Assembly (NCBI GenBank): GCA_001972305.1
Contig: BDDD01005179.1
Coordinates: 7,064-71,063 of the forward strand
Direction of reading: 5' to 3'
Origin: Cephalotus follicularis
Taxonomy: Eukaryota > Streptophyta > Magnoliopsida > Oxalidales > Cephalotaceae
DNA length: 64,000 nucleotides
Shown here: positions 32,736 through 44,089 of the stretch, piece after piece
How positions within the stretch are numbered: position 1 is the stretch's first letter
Layout: each line of letters starts with the position of its first letter
Notes under the pieces: model-generated
Told to the model about the DNA's origin: nothing
What the model saw: the letters and a program-made list of their open reading frames with translations, nothing else
Databases searched by the model: none
Translations under genes and position numbers: made by a program

Positions 32736-35256
32736 AGGTGAGAGCCCAGTCGACTGTCAAAGGGAAACAGTTGATTGGATTATGCTCTGTAAATGCAACA
32801 TGTGACGAGATCACATGCAACAACTAACAGGAAGGAAGAGGACGCCACCTATGCGTCATGCTACCAAATGGAAGGAAGAATTGGACCCCTGTTTGACATG
32901 CAGGCCGGATTGAAGTGGAATTAAACCACCTGGTGCCATGCTAATTGAATGGAAGGGAGAGAGAGACATGGCCATGCATGTGGGATGATGAAGAGGGAGA
33001 GAGAAACAGTCTGCATAAAACACTCTCCCCTTCATCTCTCTCGCCCAGGACCTGAAGGAAGAAAGAAACACAAAGAAAATGGAGAGAATTGATGAGAAAT
33101 CAGGAGAGAGAGGAGGAAGGAAAAAACCATTTTCCTCCATTATTTAAAATGAGTAAAAGCTTGGTGTCACTGAACTAGTTCGGAGTGACCAAACCGGACT
33201 TGGGAAGCTTGGAAAAGCTACTGTTCGGACTTAAAGAGGTGGACTTTCAAATTCCTAACTTGGAACCAAAGGTAGGAGAATTTTATATGTAAATTTGAGT
33301 TCAAAAATAGTAATTTTCATCGATGAAATGCGTGGCTAATGGACTGTGACTTGTTGGATTTATAACATGGTTACTACTATTTGCTAACCTGATATGCACA
33401 CTGAGATTTAGATTAAAACGAATTGGATTGCATGCATTTCTATGTTTGGTTTTCACCAGTATTGTTTTGAAACAAAGGAAATGCATGAAAAATGATTGTG
33501 TTTTGTGAACCGTGTGACAACGATGGGTGATATTCTGTTGCATGAATATGGTTGAATGGCTTGCAATTATCTGTTGAATGAGACAGGGCGAATTGCATGC
33601 TACTGTTCCGTAGAACAGCCGACTGTTGAAGGAACACAGTCGACTGTTCAAAGTACACAGCCGACTGTTAAAGGAGAACAGTCGACTGTGCATGCATTAT
33701 TCTGCCCAGATATGGTAGGAAAGAATCATATGTACACTGTTCGAATAGACAGTCAACTATTGAGGAAAACAGCCAATTGCTCGTGTGTTACTCACCAGAA
33801 CATTCAAATTTTGAAGGAAAACAGCCGACTGCTCATTACCTGCCCAGAATAGCCGACTTCTAAAGGAAACAACCGACTGCTTGAGAAAACAACCGACTTT
33901 TATGGGAAACAGCTGACTGTTACAGAGAATAATCGACCCTTAGAGAAAGTGGTAAACATAAGTGTGACTCCAACGATCCTAGACGCATTAGAGCATACGT
34001 TTGCATTGCATATTGAACTGTTAACTGAACTGTGGATTGGAATGTGATTGATTTCTAAAAGTGTTTATCATTTTAGAAATGCATGCATGATTATATATAA
34101 ATCATTGTTTTGTACGTAAATGCATATTTTCCAAATGTATATTTTTGAAGGACTAGGAAAATGATTTCCAAATATTGTGAACTGTTTAAAGGATTGTTTA
34201 TACAATCAAATGTATTGTTTCAAGTGTTTATAACTTATAATGACTTGAAAATGGATTGATATATATTGAGCGAATATATTTGATCAAGTAATTATTTTAT
34301 AAATTGCTTGTCTTGGACTGTGATTATGACTGTTGCAGTACTAGCTGCGTGGTGGGGGTTTCCATGGTTGGCTAGTGGTGGGGTTTTGGCTCTAGGTTCC
34401 AGGAGAGGCTAGGGATACCGACTTTGATTACTTTGCCGCTGTGCTAGTAACCTGTTTGATTACTTAGCCACCGTGCTAGTAACCTATACTATTGACCTGC
34501 TTTGAGCCGACCGGAGACGGGGCTGAATTATGGAGTGCGACGTTGGGGCCAGGAGTTGGTGACGCTCTCGTACGTACTGATTGGGTTGACTGGTCCCTTG
34601 GGGACAAGATTGCTAGTTACGTTGATGTAGCCTGATAAGATTGCACATGTATTGTGAATATACATATATATATATTGTTATATATACTGTACTCCATCAC
34701 TATGCATTCACTCATGACACTCATTATCATTGTCCCCGAATTTTACTTATATACTTAGTCGAGTGAGGAAAAAGGCTAACCCCTTACAAAGTTCAGGTTG
34801 TTGCTGTGGAACCAATGTGGACAAGCGTGGAGAAGAATGAATTGTAATAATGTTGGTTGGAGCAATTGTAATTCCTGTTGAGAAATGTTAAACTGTTATC
34901 GTATTAATGTTATTGTAACCGATGAATTTCCTATTATTGTAATGAATTATGCAATTCCATAGTTGTTAAATTAGGATAATGTATTTATCATACTTGATGG
35001 ATTTCTGCACTAAATGAAATATTGTATCAAATGTTCTGTTCACGCTCCGTTTGAAGGGAATTTGACGATGTCTTGTTTTATACTATTTGTAACATGTGGT
35101 ATGGGACGCATGTTACGGTTTTATTCGGCTTTTTATTGAATGCTTCCGCAATTGTTATACATTTGGAAAGTTTTAATTTTTCGACAATTTTGTATAAGCC
35201 GTATATCATGTTAAATTTTTTTGACCTATGTGTCCTCGTGAAAATGGGCTGTGACA
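32736..35256 (+). mobile_element. Element H: LTR fragment lacking its 5' end
   Basis: It ends GGGCTGTGACA at 35256 and then joins RNase H coding sequence of F. It holds donor-like AAAGGTAGGAG (GT at 33272), palindrome array (33616-33939), a conserved-block variant (about 34340-34575), hairpin ACTTAGTCGAGT (34753-34764) and acceptor-like GTTCAG ending at 34796. No TG start is visible at the left, where it abuts C's LTR without a TSD, so its 5' end is deleted. The exact left boundary is uncertain by about 10 bp. Confidence 0.72.
33616..33939. repeat. Phased palindrome array in H
   Basis: CAGTCGACTG-type units start at 33616, 33637, 33658 and 33679 (21-bp steps exactly), then 33750, 33770, 33832, 33850, 33870, 33890, 33910 and 33930 (mostly 20-bp steps). 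The unit also keeps a purine-rich spacer (AAGGAAA or similar). Confidence 0.92.
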
Positions 35257-36793
35257 TGAACTTTGTGAATGTAGCTTCCAAGAGTTGAAGCGTCATTTGA
35301 CTTCTACGCCAATCTTATCCTTACCAGAAGGCAGTGAAGGTGTGATGCCTCAGGAAATGGTCTGGGATTTGTTCTAATGGAAAATGGAAAGGTAATCGCT
35401 TACGCCTCAAGGAAACTGATGCCCCATGAAGAGAACTATCCAACTCATGATCTTGAGTTAGCAGGGATAGTCTTTGCGCTATGAGAATGGAGGCATTACT
35501 TGTATGGTACAAGGTTCGAAGCATACACTGATCACCAGAGCCTAAAGTATTTATTTTCTCAAAAGGATTTAAATATGAGACAAAGGAGGTGGATGGAATT
35601 ACTCAATGATTGTAATTTTTAAATACCGCATCATCCAGGAAAAGCTAACGTGGTTGCGGACACCTTAAGTCGTCGATTAGCTTGCCTATCGATTTCTCAT
35701 ATCCATGTACCTCCATGGCTGATGGACAGAATAAAGGAAGCTCAAGGTACAGATGGGAACCTGCTTAAAATGTCATTGAATTCTCAAGGTGGGTTGAAAC
35801 GCTATTTCTCAATCCAAAGTAACAGACTGATCAAATATTGGGATAGAATTAGTGTTCCCCATGACACAGAATTGAAGAATGAGCTCTTATCGCAAGCTCA
35901 CCGCTCCAAATTCTCTATACATCCGGGGAATACCAACATGTACCGAGATTTGAAGCTTAGCTACTGGTGGAATAATATGAAAAAGGAGATAGCAGAATAT
36001 GGTGCTTCTTGTCTGACATGTCAGCAAATTAAAGTAGAACATCAGAGACCAACAGGGTTACTTCAATCCTTACCGATAGCACAATGGAAATGGGAACACA
36101 TCACCATTGATTTTGTAACTGGTTTACCAAGGACGAAGACTAACCGTGATAATATATGGGTGATCATTGACCGCTTTACAAAATTTTCCCATTTCCTCAC
36201 GATCAAGACCACCTACTCCCTTGAACGGTTAGGAACTTTTTACATTGGAGAGATAGTTAAACTCCATGGTGTCCTAATCAGTGTAATGTAAGACAGAGAC
36301 CCTCGATTTACATCCCAGTTTTGGAGGAAATTACAAGCAGCTTTTGGAACCTAACAGTATTTTAGCACTGCTTTCCATCCTCAGACTGATGGACGTCCTA
36401 AAAGAACCATTCAGACTTTGGAGGACATGCTTAGAGCATGTGTGATGCATTGGGGTGGCAGTTGGGATGAGTATCTTCCATTACTAGAGTTTTCATAAAA
36501 TAACAGCTACCATGCAAGTATCGGAATGACACCTTTTGAAGCTCTCTACGGACGAAAGTGTAGAACCCCAATCTATTGGTTTAAAGTCGGTGAACAAAGT
36601 TTAATGGGACCAGAGTTGATACAAGAAGCAACGGAGAAGGTTAATCAGAGAAAGACTTTTATCAGCTCAAAGTAGACAGAAGAGTTATGCGGATCACCGC
36701 TGAAGGGAACTAGAATTTTCAGTGGGAGATCATGTTTTTCTTAAGATCTCACCCCTTAAAGGCATTATGAGGTTCAGCAAGAAAGGAAAGTTG
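35257..36793 (+). pseudogene. Element F: RNase H and integrase remnant
   Basis: RNase H motifs are spread over frames: [39 protein letters not shown] and [22 protein letters not shown]. From 35650 one frame to 36291 covers VVADTLSRR, the HHCC module (SQAHRSKFSIHPG, CLTCQQIKVEHQ), ITIDFVTGLPRTK and DRFTKFSHFL. After a stop at 36289 come DRDPRFTSQFWRK and HPQTDGRPKRTIQ, with the expected SE lost (Ser-Glu to Pro-Lys). Further frameshifts precede the GDHVFLKISP region. Copia element G interrupts at 36793; coding resumes at 44090. No gag, protease or RT of F survives here. Confidence 0.85.
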
Positions 36794-38453
36794 TGTTAGA
36801 TATAGTGACCCGACAAGCCATTAGATGGGTTGTCATATTATATCTTATGTTGTATGAAACAATCTTATTCCTTGTATATATATATATGATGCGTGCTAAA
36901 TTTTGTTATGGCTATATCACTTGTATAAGTGAGTGCGCAATATGGGATTGTCACACCTGAGCGAAGGTGATCGGCTCTATTATGGTCTGATTATACTTTG
37001 GACTTATGAAATCCTTGGCCAAGGTTGAAGTAGACTGCAAATTAGATTTCCGGAGAGTATACCAAAGGTCCTAGTAATGATCAGATATTTTAGCCATTGA
37101 GGTATCATCTAGGGTTGACACATATCCTTACCCTAAACCTGAATCGAGGCCAAGCATGACAAGGGATTATAGTACACGTGAACCGACGACTCAGGGAATC
37201 TAGGGTTAATGAGGTGTGTAATAAATTATGGGAAAATTAACTAGATTAATTTTTCCATCTGGATAATATTAGATATTATTCTGAGAGCATTTAAATGGTC
37301 TGGGATCATTTAGAATGACTAAACCGAACCCTAGGGGTATTTTGGTAATTTATGAACACCTCTTGTTTTAATCAAGATTTTAAAGGGTCCCTGCCTTATA
37401 ATGATTAGATCTTTAATGTGTTAGACATATTAAGTCTTGGTGTCAAATATCGATTATGTGGATTTGGCATTTTGTGGAAACACATATGTTTGATCTTACT
37501 TAATCAATATTGAAAAGGTACATGAGATCACTAAAAGAGTTAGACTCTTAATGCTTCACTAGCCAGACAAACACGTCGATGTCTTTTATAAAGACATCAA
37601 TGCTTAATGTTTTTAAAGACGTCGATGTCTTTTAGAAAGCATCGATGTCTTTAGTGTCACATTGCATGGACGTCGATGTCCTTTGGAAGGCGTCGACGTC
37701 TTTGAGCAGGACGTGCGACCTGCGCACGACCTCACATCGTGGACACATTTTCTCTCACATCTTCAACTGGTTTCTCTTGATTTTACACGTTTTAGAAACA
37801 TGGGAATGGTGGCTTCGGACTCCCAGGGAGTGAGAACCATGATCCTAAGTGAATGGGAGATTGGGAGAGAGAAAAGGGGACTAGATATAAGCATTTTTCT
37901 GAAGAAAATAAGTATGAAAGTTGAGAGCTTTGCTGGGAAAGGTGACTTCGTGTTTCTCTCTGCAGATTGTGAGTGTTCCTTTGATTTGTAATACACCAAG
38001 CAAGAACTTATCTAGGGTGGATTGATTTTGACTTCATTGGTCAATATCAATTTACTTTACCTAAGCTTAAAAAGAGTGTGAGAGAACTTTACTTCTTGGT
38101 GCTTGGAACTTCAAGGTGATTCGACTTGGATCACAAGCACTACGCATTGGAAGGGAGACTTCGCAAGCTTGGTGCGGCAAAGAAAGAAGGAGCCATCATC
38201 GTGTGGTAATGAACTCCTAGTCTTTCCTTTGTAGTCTTTTGTGTTTGTGTCACTTTTTGTTTTCATTGGTGACACTAATTCAATCAATGTGATGATATGG
38301 TGATCCATGTGGTCTGTGGACGTGCCATAATGGATTGTTTTGTTTTAATTGGGTGTTCTTCCGCTACCATGATTGTATTTTTTGTTTTTGTTTTACACCG
38401 AACACACCATTGTCCATTTATGGCACTGGATTCGGTTTTGTCATTTTATTTCA
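36794..38453 (+). repeat. Element G 5' LTR
   Basis: 1660 bp ending TTATTTCA directly before the primer site. It contains a GACGTCGATGTC palindrome array (37573-37699). Confidence 0.92.
37573..37699. repeat. ACGTCGATGT palindrome array in G 5' LTR
   Basis: Units start at 37573, 37594, 37619, 37639, 37670 and 37690, spaced 21, 25, 20, 31 and 20 bp. The repeating unit is roughly GACGTCGATGTCTTTTAGAA. Confidence 0.88.
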
Positions 38454-38454
38454 G

Positions 38455-38466
38455 TGGTATCAGAGC
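38455..38466 (+). other. Primer-binding site of G
   Basis: TGGTATCAGAGC, a perfect initiator-methionine-tRNA-type site, begins two bases after the 5' LTR end at 38453. Confidence 0.92.
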
Positions 38467-38755
38467 GTCCCACATCATCCTTGATTGAATATATATGCCT
38501 TAGATGATGTACTGATTAATGGTTTAATTATTGGATGTGTTTTATGATCAAACTAAATTTTCAAACTGCCTTAATGAAAATTGCATGAAATTGGATTTCA
38601 TTGTGTTTTTGGTGCTGGGAATGTTGTTTTAATGTGTTTAGAATTATGTTTGGAACATGCATAGTGCATTTTTGGAATGCCAGAATGGTATACCATACTC
38701 TAAACCATTGATTTCTGCATTTTTTTAAGTGCAAAAACTGCCCAGGGGGCTATAG

Positions 38756-39042
38756 ACGTCGACGTTCTTTGTATACGTCGATGTCTTGTTCATATTCCCA
38801 GGAAACACGTCAAAGTTCTTGATAGACATCAATGTCTTATTCATATTCCCAGGAAACACGTCGACGTTCTTGATAGACGTCGATGTCTTGTTCGTTTCCC
38901 AGAAAACGCGTCGATGTTGTTGATAAACGTCGACGCCTTTTTCAACTATTCTTGAGAAAGGCATTGATGCTCCTGTTATGCATCGACGCCTTGTTCATGT
39001 GTTTCCAGAAAACACATCGATGTTGTTGATAAGCGTCAACGT
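38756..39042. repeat. 51-bp tandem repeat of paired palindromes in G leader
   Basis: Palindrome cores ACGTCGACGT or variants start at 38756/38775, 38807/38826, 38858/38877, 38908/38927, 38961/38980 and 39014/39033. Each pair is 19 bp apart and pairs repeat every 50-53 bp (six pairs). It lies in the untranslated leader, outside the LTR. Confidence 0.92.
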
Positions 39043-39759
39043 CTTTTATAAAAAGAAATTGTTTTTAATAAAATTGGATTTTATACATTATGGCACTTAG
39101 AAAATAAAATATCATTGCTTGATTTAGTGGGAGTTTGATCAAATTAACAGTCCTTGAATTAAATTGAGTAATTGGTTATTATTTATGGCATTTGTTTTGT
39201 GATTTTATTATATTGGATATAATATAGATCTTATGCACAATGGATGGCCCGAAAAAGACATCGACCTAGATTATTGTTTTTTATGTGTGGATGGATTTTA
39301 TTTATTTATTATCTTTAAAGGTCTGTAATAAGGTGTCTGCGTGCACCATTTATTTTTTCTTACTTTTATTATTTCTCCTTGTAATTTTTAAATGTATTTT
39401 TCCTTTTGAAAATGTAATGTTCTTTTGTAAAAGAAGACCATGCAAGGACAGATGGAGGAAAGGAGAAATGATGTACAAGATTTTTGAAGGCCATGAATGC
39501 ATGGTTATTGATGTAATAAATACAATTAAATCTTTACACCTAGGAAGACCTAGTAGTGACTTTGGACTCAAGTCATTACTAATATTGTCCTGGCCAATCC
39601 ATTGACACATTTTAGAAATATGTCCAAGGTGCATAAGATACACGTCTTGCATGATAAGCCGTAATTAATTTGAATTGGCTAATAAAACCAATGAATTAAT
39701 TAATGGCTAGGTATTTAAAATTTGAGACCGCAAATTCCCTCACTGCAATAATAAGTCTT

Positions 39760-40145
39760 AACGTAGGAACCCATGGAGTGGTTCCCCGTGGCCTTCCACA
39801 ATTTTCGTTGAGTAGTGTTCCTGGGTTGTTGGTTTGTCATGCCCTAGCTAAGGCTGATGACTTGGGGATATTATGTCAACGTCGGTGTTGGGCACCGTAG
39901 AGGGTGGCTACGTTTTACTAATTGGACACGCCTACGTGTGGGTGTTAAAACTAGTGCATTCCAATGAAAATTGGGGGTACTGGACTTATCAAGATTCTGA
40001 TGGTTTGTCATGCCCTAGCTGAGGCCATATTGAATCTAAGGCTGAATACTATGATTGGATCTTGTATTGGATACAAATTGGCAAGAAAGCCTACCCATTG
40101 GATATATTATAGTTTGTCATGCACTAGCTGAGGCTATAATATGAT
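39760..40145 (+). ncRNA. Structured leader of G with three same-loop hairpins
   Basis: GTTTGTCATGCCCTAGCT (or GCACTAGCT) occurs at 39831, 40002 and 40111. Around each copy the flanks pair: 13 or more pairs including G-U at 39818-39866, AGATTC/GAATCT plus ATGG/CCAT at about 39991-40036, and ATATTATAG/CTATAATAT at 40103-40141. Smaller inverted repeats lie nearby: GGAACC/GGTTCC (39766-39785) and CGGTG/CACCG (39883-39897). This is a cis-acting RNA region inferred from the sequence; possible roles are packaging, dimerisation or translation control. Confidence 0.7.
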
Positions 40146-40326
40146 TGCGATGGATTCCAATCCCCACTAGGAAGTTGGACTTCTCGAATTCCATATGGAG
40201 GTATGGGATACGATTAGAATAGTGGGAGGGATCATAAGCACTAAAGACGAAGTGTTAAGGTTATCATATATTAAAATTGGAATAAATGCTAACTCATGCT
40301 TATATTTCATTATCTAGGTTGCTAGA

Positions 40327-41250
40327 ATGGCTTTATCAAATGCAATGTCCCGTATACTTGAGACGAACAAACTTGAGGGGCCAAACTTTAACGATTGGCA
40401 CCGTAACCTCAAGATCGTCCTTACGGCCAATAAAATGGCCTATGTGATGACTGGGGGCCTCCTTCACTGGGTGAAGATTCGACGCCCGAAGAGAGTGAGC
40501 GACTAGCCAATTGGCTAGAAGATGATGAGCAGGCTAGATGTCTTGCCCTTCTCGGGATGACACCTGAGCTTTAGCGTCAGAATGAAAAGATTGAGACCTT
40601 ATCTGCTATAGTACTTCATCTCCAGGCGATGTATGGAGCTGAGTCTAGGACTCAAAGGTTCAATCTATCTCGCAAACTCTTTAAGGCTTAGATACAAGAG
40701 GGAGCTTCAGTCCATGAGCATGGATTGAAGATGATTGACATGATTGAGCAGCTGGCTCAATTAGGATTTGTCATGGACCATGATCTATATGTAGATCTTA
40801 CTCTGACGTCCCTTCCTAAGTCGTTCTCACAGTTCTTGATGAACTTTCACATGAACAAGATAGAGGTAACTCTACCTGAGCTGGTTGCTATGTTGAGGAC
40901 GGCTGAGGCCGATTTTGACTCTGGGAAGTCACCCACTCCCTACTTCTTCCTTCTAGGTCTGCCCAAGGAAAGGGCAGTGCCTCATCTTCCTGTAAAGGGA
41001 AGGGCTTACTCATGCCTGTCAATGCAAAAGGCAAGGGTAAGAAGAAGCAAAAGAAGAAGAAGGGGAAGCTTGGAGCTAGTGGGGGTGTTGCCAAAGATCC
41101 TATGAAGAAGTTAGCTGTTGAAGGTGCATGTTTCCAGTGCGGTAAGAGCGGGCACTGGAAAAAGGATTGTCGTGTTGATGTTGCTGCAGTCTCTGCTGAT
41201 AACCCGCATGGTGCGAGTACATCAAGTATGTTCATGATTGAACTTAATCT
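40327..41250 (+). pseudogene. gag of G (Ty1/copia), broken
   Basis: It starts at the ATG of MALSNAMSRILETNKLEGPNF. The copia gag N terminus (NFNDWHRNLKIVLTANKMAYV) is followed by a frame break near 40465. The next open part (40725-41105) has EHGLKMIDMIEQLAQLG-type sequence and TLTSLPKSFSQFLMNFHMNK. The nucleocapsid is in a shifted frame (41012 on) with a Lys-rich stretch and a canonical CFQCGKSGHWKKDC knuckle (about 41129-41170). Several stops and frameshifts, non-functional. It resembles Tnt1/Angela-type gag in general form; I do not assign a lineage. Confidence 0.83.
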
Positions 41251-41424
41251 AGCTTTGAATAGCAGTTCTTCATGGGTATTAGATACTGGATGTGGAACTA
41301 ACCTTTGCAATTCATTGCAGGGACTAAGAAAAGTTAGAAAGCTTGGAGCTGGAGGCCTGGACTTGAGAGGCTTGGCGATGGATCTAGGATCATTGCTCAA
41401 GCTGTTGGTATTTATGATATTAGT
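41251..41424 (+). pseudogene. Copia protease of G, partial
   Basis: SSSWVLDTGCGTNLCNSL (about 41261-41315) is the copia protease site (expected D-S/T-G-A/C-T/S-x-H). It reads DTGCGTNLC, so the flap region is altered but the Asp-Thr-Gly triad is intact. The following sequence breaks frame before 41425. Confidence 0.78.
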
Positions 41425-42651
41425 TTGTGTAACAATTTTATTTTGACATTGGATCCTTGTTATTATGTTATGAATATTGTTAGGAACATTGTGAGTGTTT
41501 CTCACTTATGTAGTTTGGGCTTGGAGCTTAGGTTCCGAGACAGTGGATGTCTTATATATTCCAACAATGTTTGTGTTGGTAATGGTGTTATCGACAATGG
41601 ATTATATGTCTTAAATACTTCACAATCAAATATCTTGTCCATTGAGCAAAGTAATAATAAGAAAAGACAAAGAGAAACTGAGATAAATAAAACCTATACC
41701 TGGCACTGTAGACTTGGTCATCTTAATGATGCAAGACTATCACAGTTGGTTAAGGATGATCTCCTTGATATCCAGGACTTAGAGTCCTATCCAACTTGTG
41801 AATCCTGTTTATTGGGAAACATGACCAAATCACCCTTCTCTTGTCAAGGAGAAAGGGCTATGGACTTACTGGGATTAGTCCATACTGACGTATGTGGTCC
41901 TATGTCAGTCACTGCGCGAGGTGGTTATATCTATTTCATAGCTTTTACCGACGATTTATCTAGGTATGGTTATGTGTATCTGATGAAACACAAGTCAGAA
42001 TCCTTTGAGAAATTTAAGGAGTTCAGACTTGAAGTAGAAAAATAAAGAGGTAAATCCATTAAAATACTTCGGTCGGACCGAGGTGGAGAATACCTGTCAG
42101 CTGAATTCCTAGGTTATCTTAGAGATAACGTAATTCTGTCTCAGTGGACTCCTCCTGGAACACCACAGCATAATGGTGTATCCGAAAGGAGGAATCAAAC
42201 TTTGTTAGACATGGTTCGGTCGATGATGTATTTTACAGACCTTCCTACCTATTTCTGGGGTTATGCCCTAGATACAGTTGCTTACATCTTGAATCAGATT
42301 GCTTCAAAATCTGAGCCTTCTACTCCATACCAGGTATGGTCAGGGAGGAAACCCAGCCTAAGCCATTTTAAGGTTTGGGGCTGTCCTGCTTATGTCAAGA
42401 GGCTTGACACAGATAAGCTGGAAGCGCGGTCGGACCGTTGCAGGGTTGTGGGGTATCCAAAAGAAACAAAAGGATACTATTTCTACCACCCTAGCGAACA
42501 AAAGATATTTGTTTCGCGAAATGCTGTGTTCCTAGAGAAGGAATACCTTCTTGAAGGAAACAGTGGGAGTAAAGTGGAACTCAAGGAGCTACCACAGGTA
42601 GAAACCACACAGGAGATGGAGGAGTTGGAGGTTAGACCTTCCCAAGGTTGA
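41425..42651 (+). pseudogene. Copia integrase of G, truncated into the LTR
   Basis: One frame with a single TAA at 42043-42045. The zinc module has WHCRLGHLNDARL and CESCLLGNMTKSPF. The core has HTDVCGPM, RSDRGGEY and GVSERRN, so the D-D-E triad is intact. It continues through WGYALDTVAYILNQ, SHFKVWGCPAYVK and HPSEQKIFVSRNAVFLE, the GKR-type C-terminal region preceding RT. The frame ends at 42651 inside LTR sequence because RT and RNase H were deleted. The sister family inserts copia cDNA. Confidence 0.9.
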
Positions 42652-44084
42652 AGTAGACTGGAAATTAGATTTCCGGAGAGTTTACCAAAGGTCCTAGTAA
42701 TGATCAGATATTTTAGCCATTGAGGTATCATCTAGGGTTGACACATATCCTTACCCTAAACCTCAATCGGGGCCAAGCATGACAAGGGATTATAGTACAC
42801 GTGAACCGACGACTCAGGGAATCTAGGGTTAATGAGGTGTGTAATAAATTATGGGACAATTAATTAGATTAATTTTTCCATCTGGATAATATTAGATATT
42901 ATTCTGAGAGCATTTAAATGGTCTGGGATCATTTAGAATGACTAAACCGAACCTTAGGGGTATTTCGGTAATTTATGAACACCTCTTGTTTTAATCAAGA
43001 GTTTAAAGGGTCCCTGCCTCATAATGATTAGATCTTTAATGTGTTTGACATATTAAGTCTTGGTGTCAAATATCGGTTATGTGGATTTGGCATTTTGTGG
43101 AAACACATATGTTTGATCTTACTTAATAAATATTGAATAGGTACATGAGATCACTAAAAGAGTTAGACTCTTAATGCTTCGCTAGCCAGACAAAGACGTC
43201 GATGTCTTTTAGAAAGACGTCGATGCTTAATGTTTTTAAAGACGTCGATGTCTTTTAGAAAGCATCGATGTCTTTAGTGTCACATTGCATGGACGTCGAT
43301 GTCCTTTGGAAGGCGTCGACGTCTTTGAGCAGGACGTGCGACCTGCGCATGACCTCACATCGTGGACACGTATTCTCTCACATCTTCAACCAGTTTCTCT
43401 TGATTTTACACGTTTAGAAACGTGGGAACGGTGGCTTCGGACTCCCAGGGAGTGAGAACCATGATCCTAAGTGAATGGGAGATTGGGAGAGAGAAAAGGG
43501 GACTAGATATAAGCATTTCTCTGTAGAAAATATGTGTGCAAGTTGAGAGCTTTGCTGGGGAAGGTGACTTCGTGTTTCTCTCTGCAGATTGTGAGTGTTC
43601 CTTTGATTTGTAATACACCAAGCAAGAACTTATCTAGGGTGGATTGATTTTGACTTCATTGGTCAATATCAATTTACTTTACCTACGCTTAGAAAGAGTG
43701 TGAGAGAACTTTACTTCTTGGTGCTTGGAACTTCAAGGTGATTCGACTTGGATCAGAAGCAGTATGCATTGGAAGCTTTGGAAGGGAGTCTTCGCAAGCT
43801 TGGTGTGGCAAAGAAAGAAGGAGCCATCACCGTGTGGTAATGAACTCCTAGTCTTTCCTTTGTAGCCTTTTGTGTTTGTGTCACTTTTGGTTTTCATTGG
43901 TGACACTAATTCAATCAATGTGATGATATGGTGATCCATGTGGTCTATGGACGTGCCATAATGGATTGTTTTGTTTTAATTGGGTGTTCTTCCGCTGCCA
44001 TGATTGTATGTTTTGTTTTTGTTTTACACCCAACACACCATTGTCCATTTATGGCATTGGATTCGGTTTTGTCCGTTTCTCTCA
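42642..44084 (+). repeat. Element G 3' LTR (5' truncated)
   Basis: It matches 37019-38453 and starts within shared CCAAGGTTGAAG. It contains the palindrome array 43196-43322 with units at 43196, 43217, 43242, 43262, 43293 and 43313, the same phasing as the 5' LTR. Confidence 0.92.
43196..43322. repeat. ACGTCGATGT palindrome array in G 3' LTR
   Basis: Six units spaced 21, 25, 20, 31 and 20 bp, identical in step pattern to 37573-37699. Its second unit keeps ACGTCGATGC where the 5' copy reads ACATCAATGC. Confidence 0.88.
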
Positions 44085-44089
44085 AGTTG

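Larger units (their letters stand above)
36794..44084 (+). mobile_element. Element G: Ty1/copia element, internally deleted
   Basis: It runs TGTTAGATATAG to TTTCTCTCA with perfect TSD AGTTG at 36789-36793 and 44085-44089, inside F's integrase. Left LTR 36794-38453; primer site; leader; gag; protease; integrase; then a direct jump at about 42642 into the 3' LTR at the position matching 37019. RT, RNase H and the first 225 bp of the 3' LTR are gone. About 210 aligned LTR bases (37019 and 42642 onward) show four differences, so this is one of the younger insertions. Confidence 0.93.

Noticed and set aside
40888..41505. 205-codon minus-strand frame in copia gag
   Set aside because: Antisense shadow of the gag zinc knuckle and Lys-rich region, with Phe/Pro-rich composition typical of such shadows.
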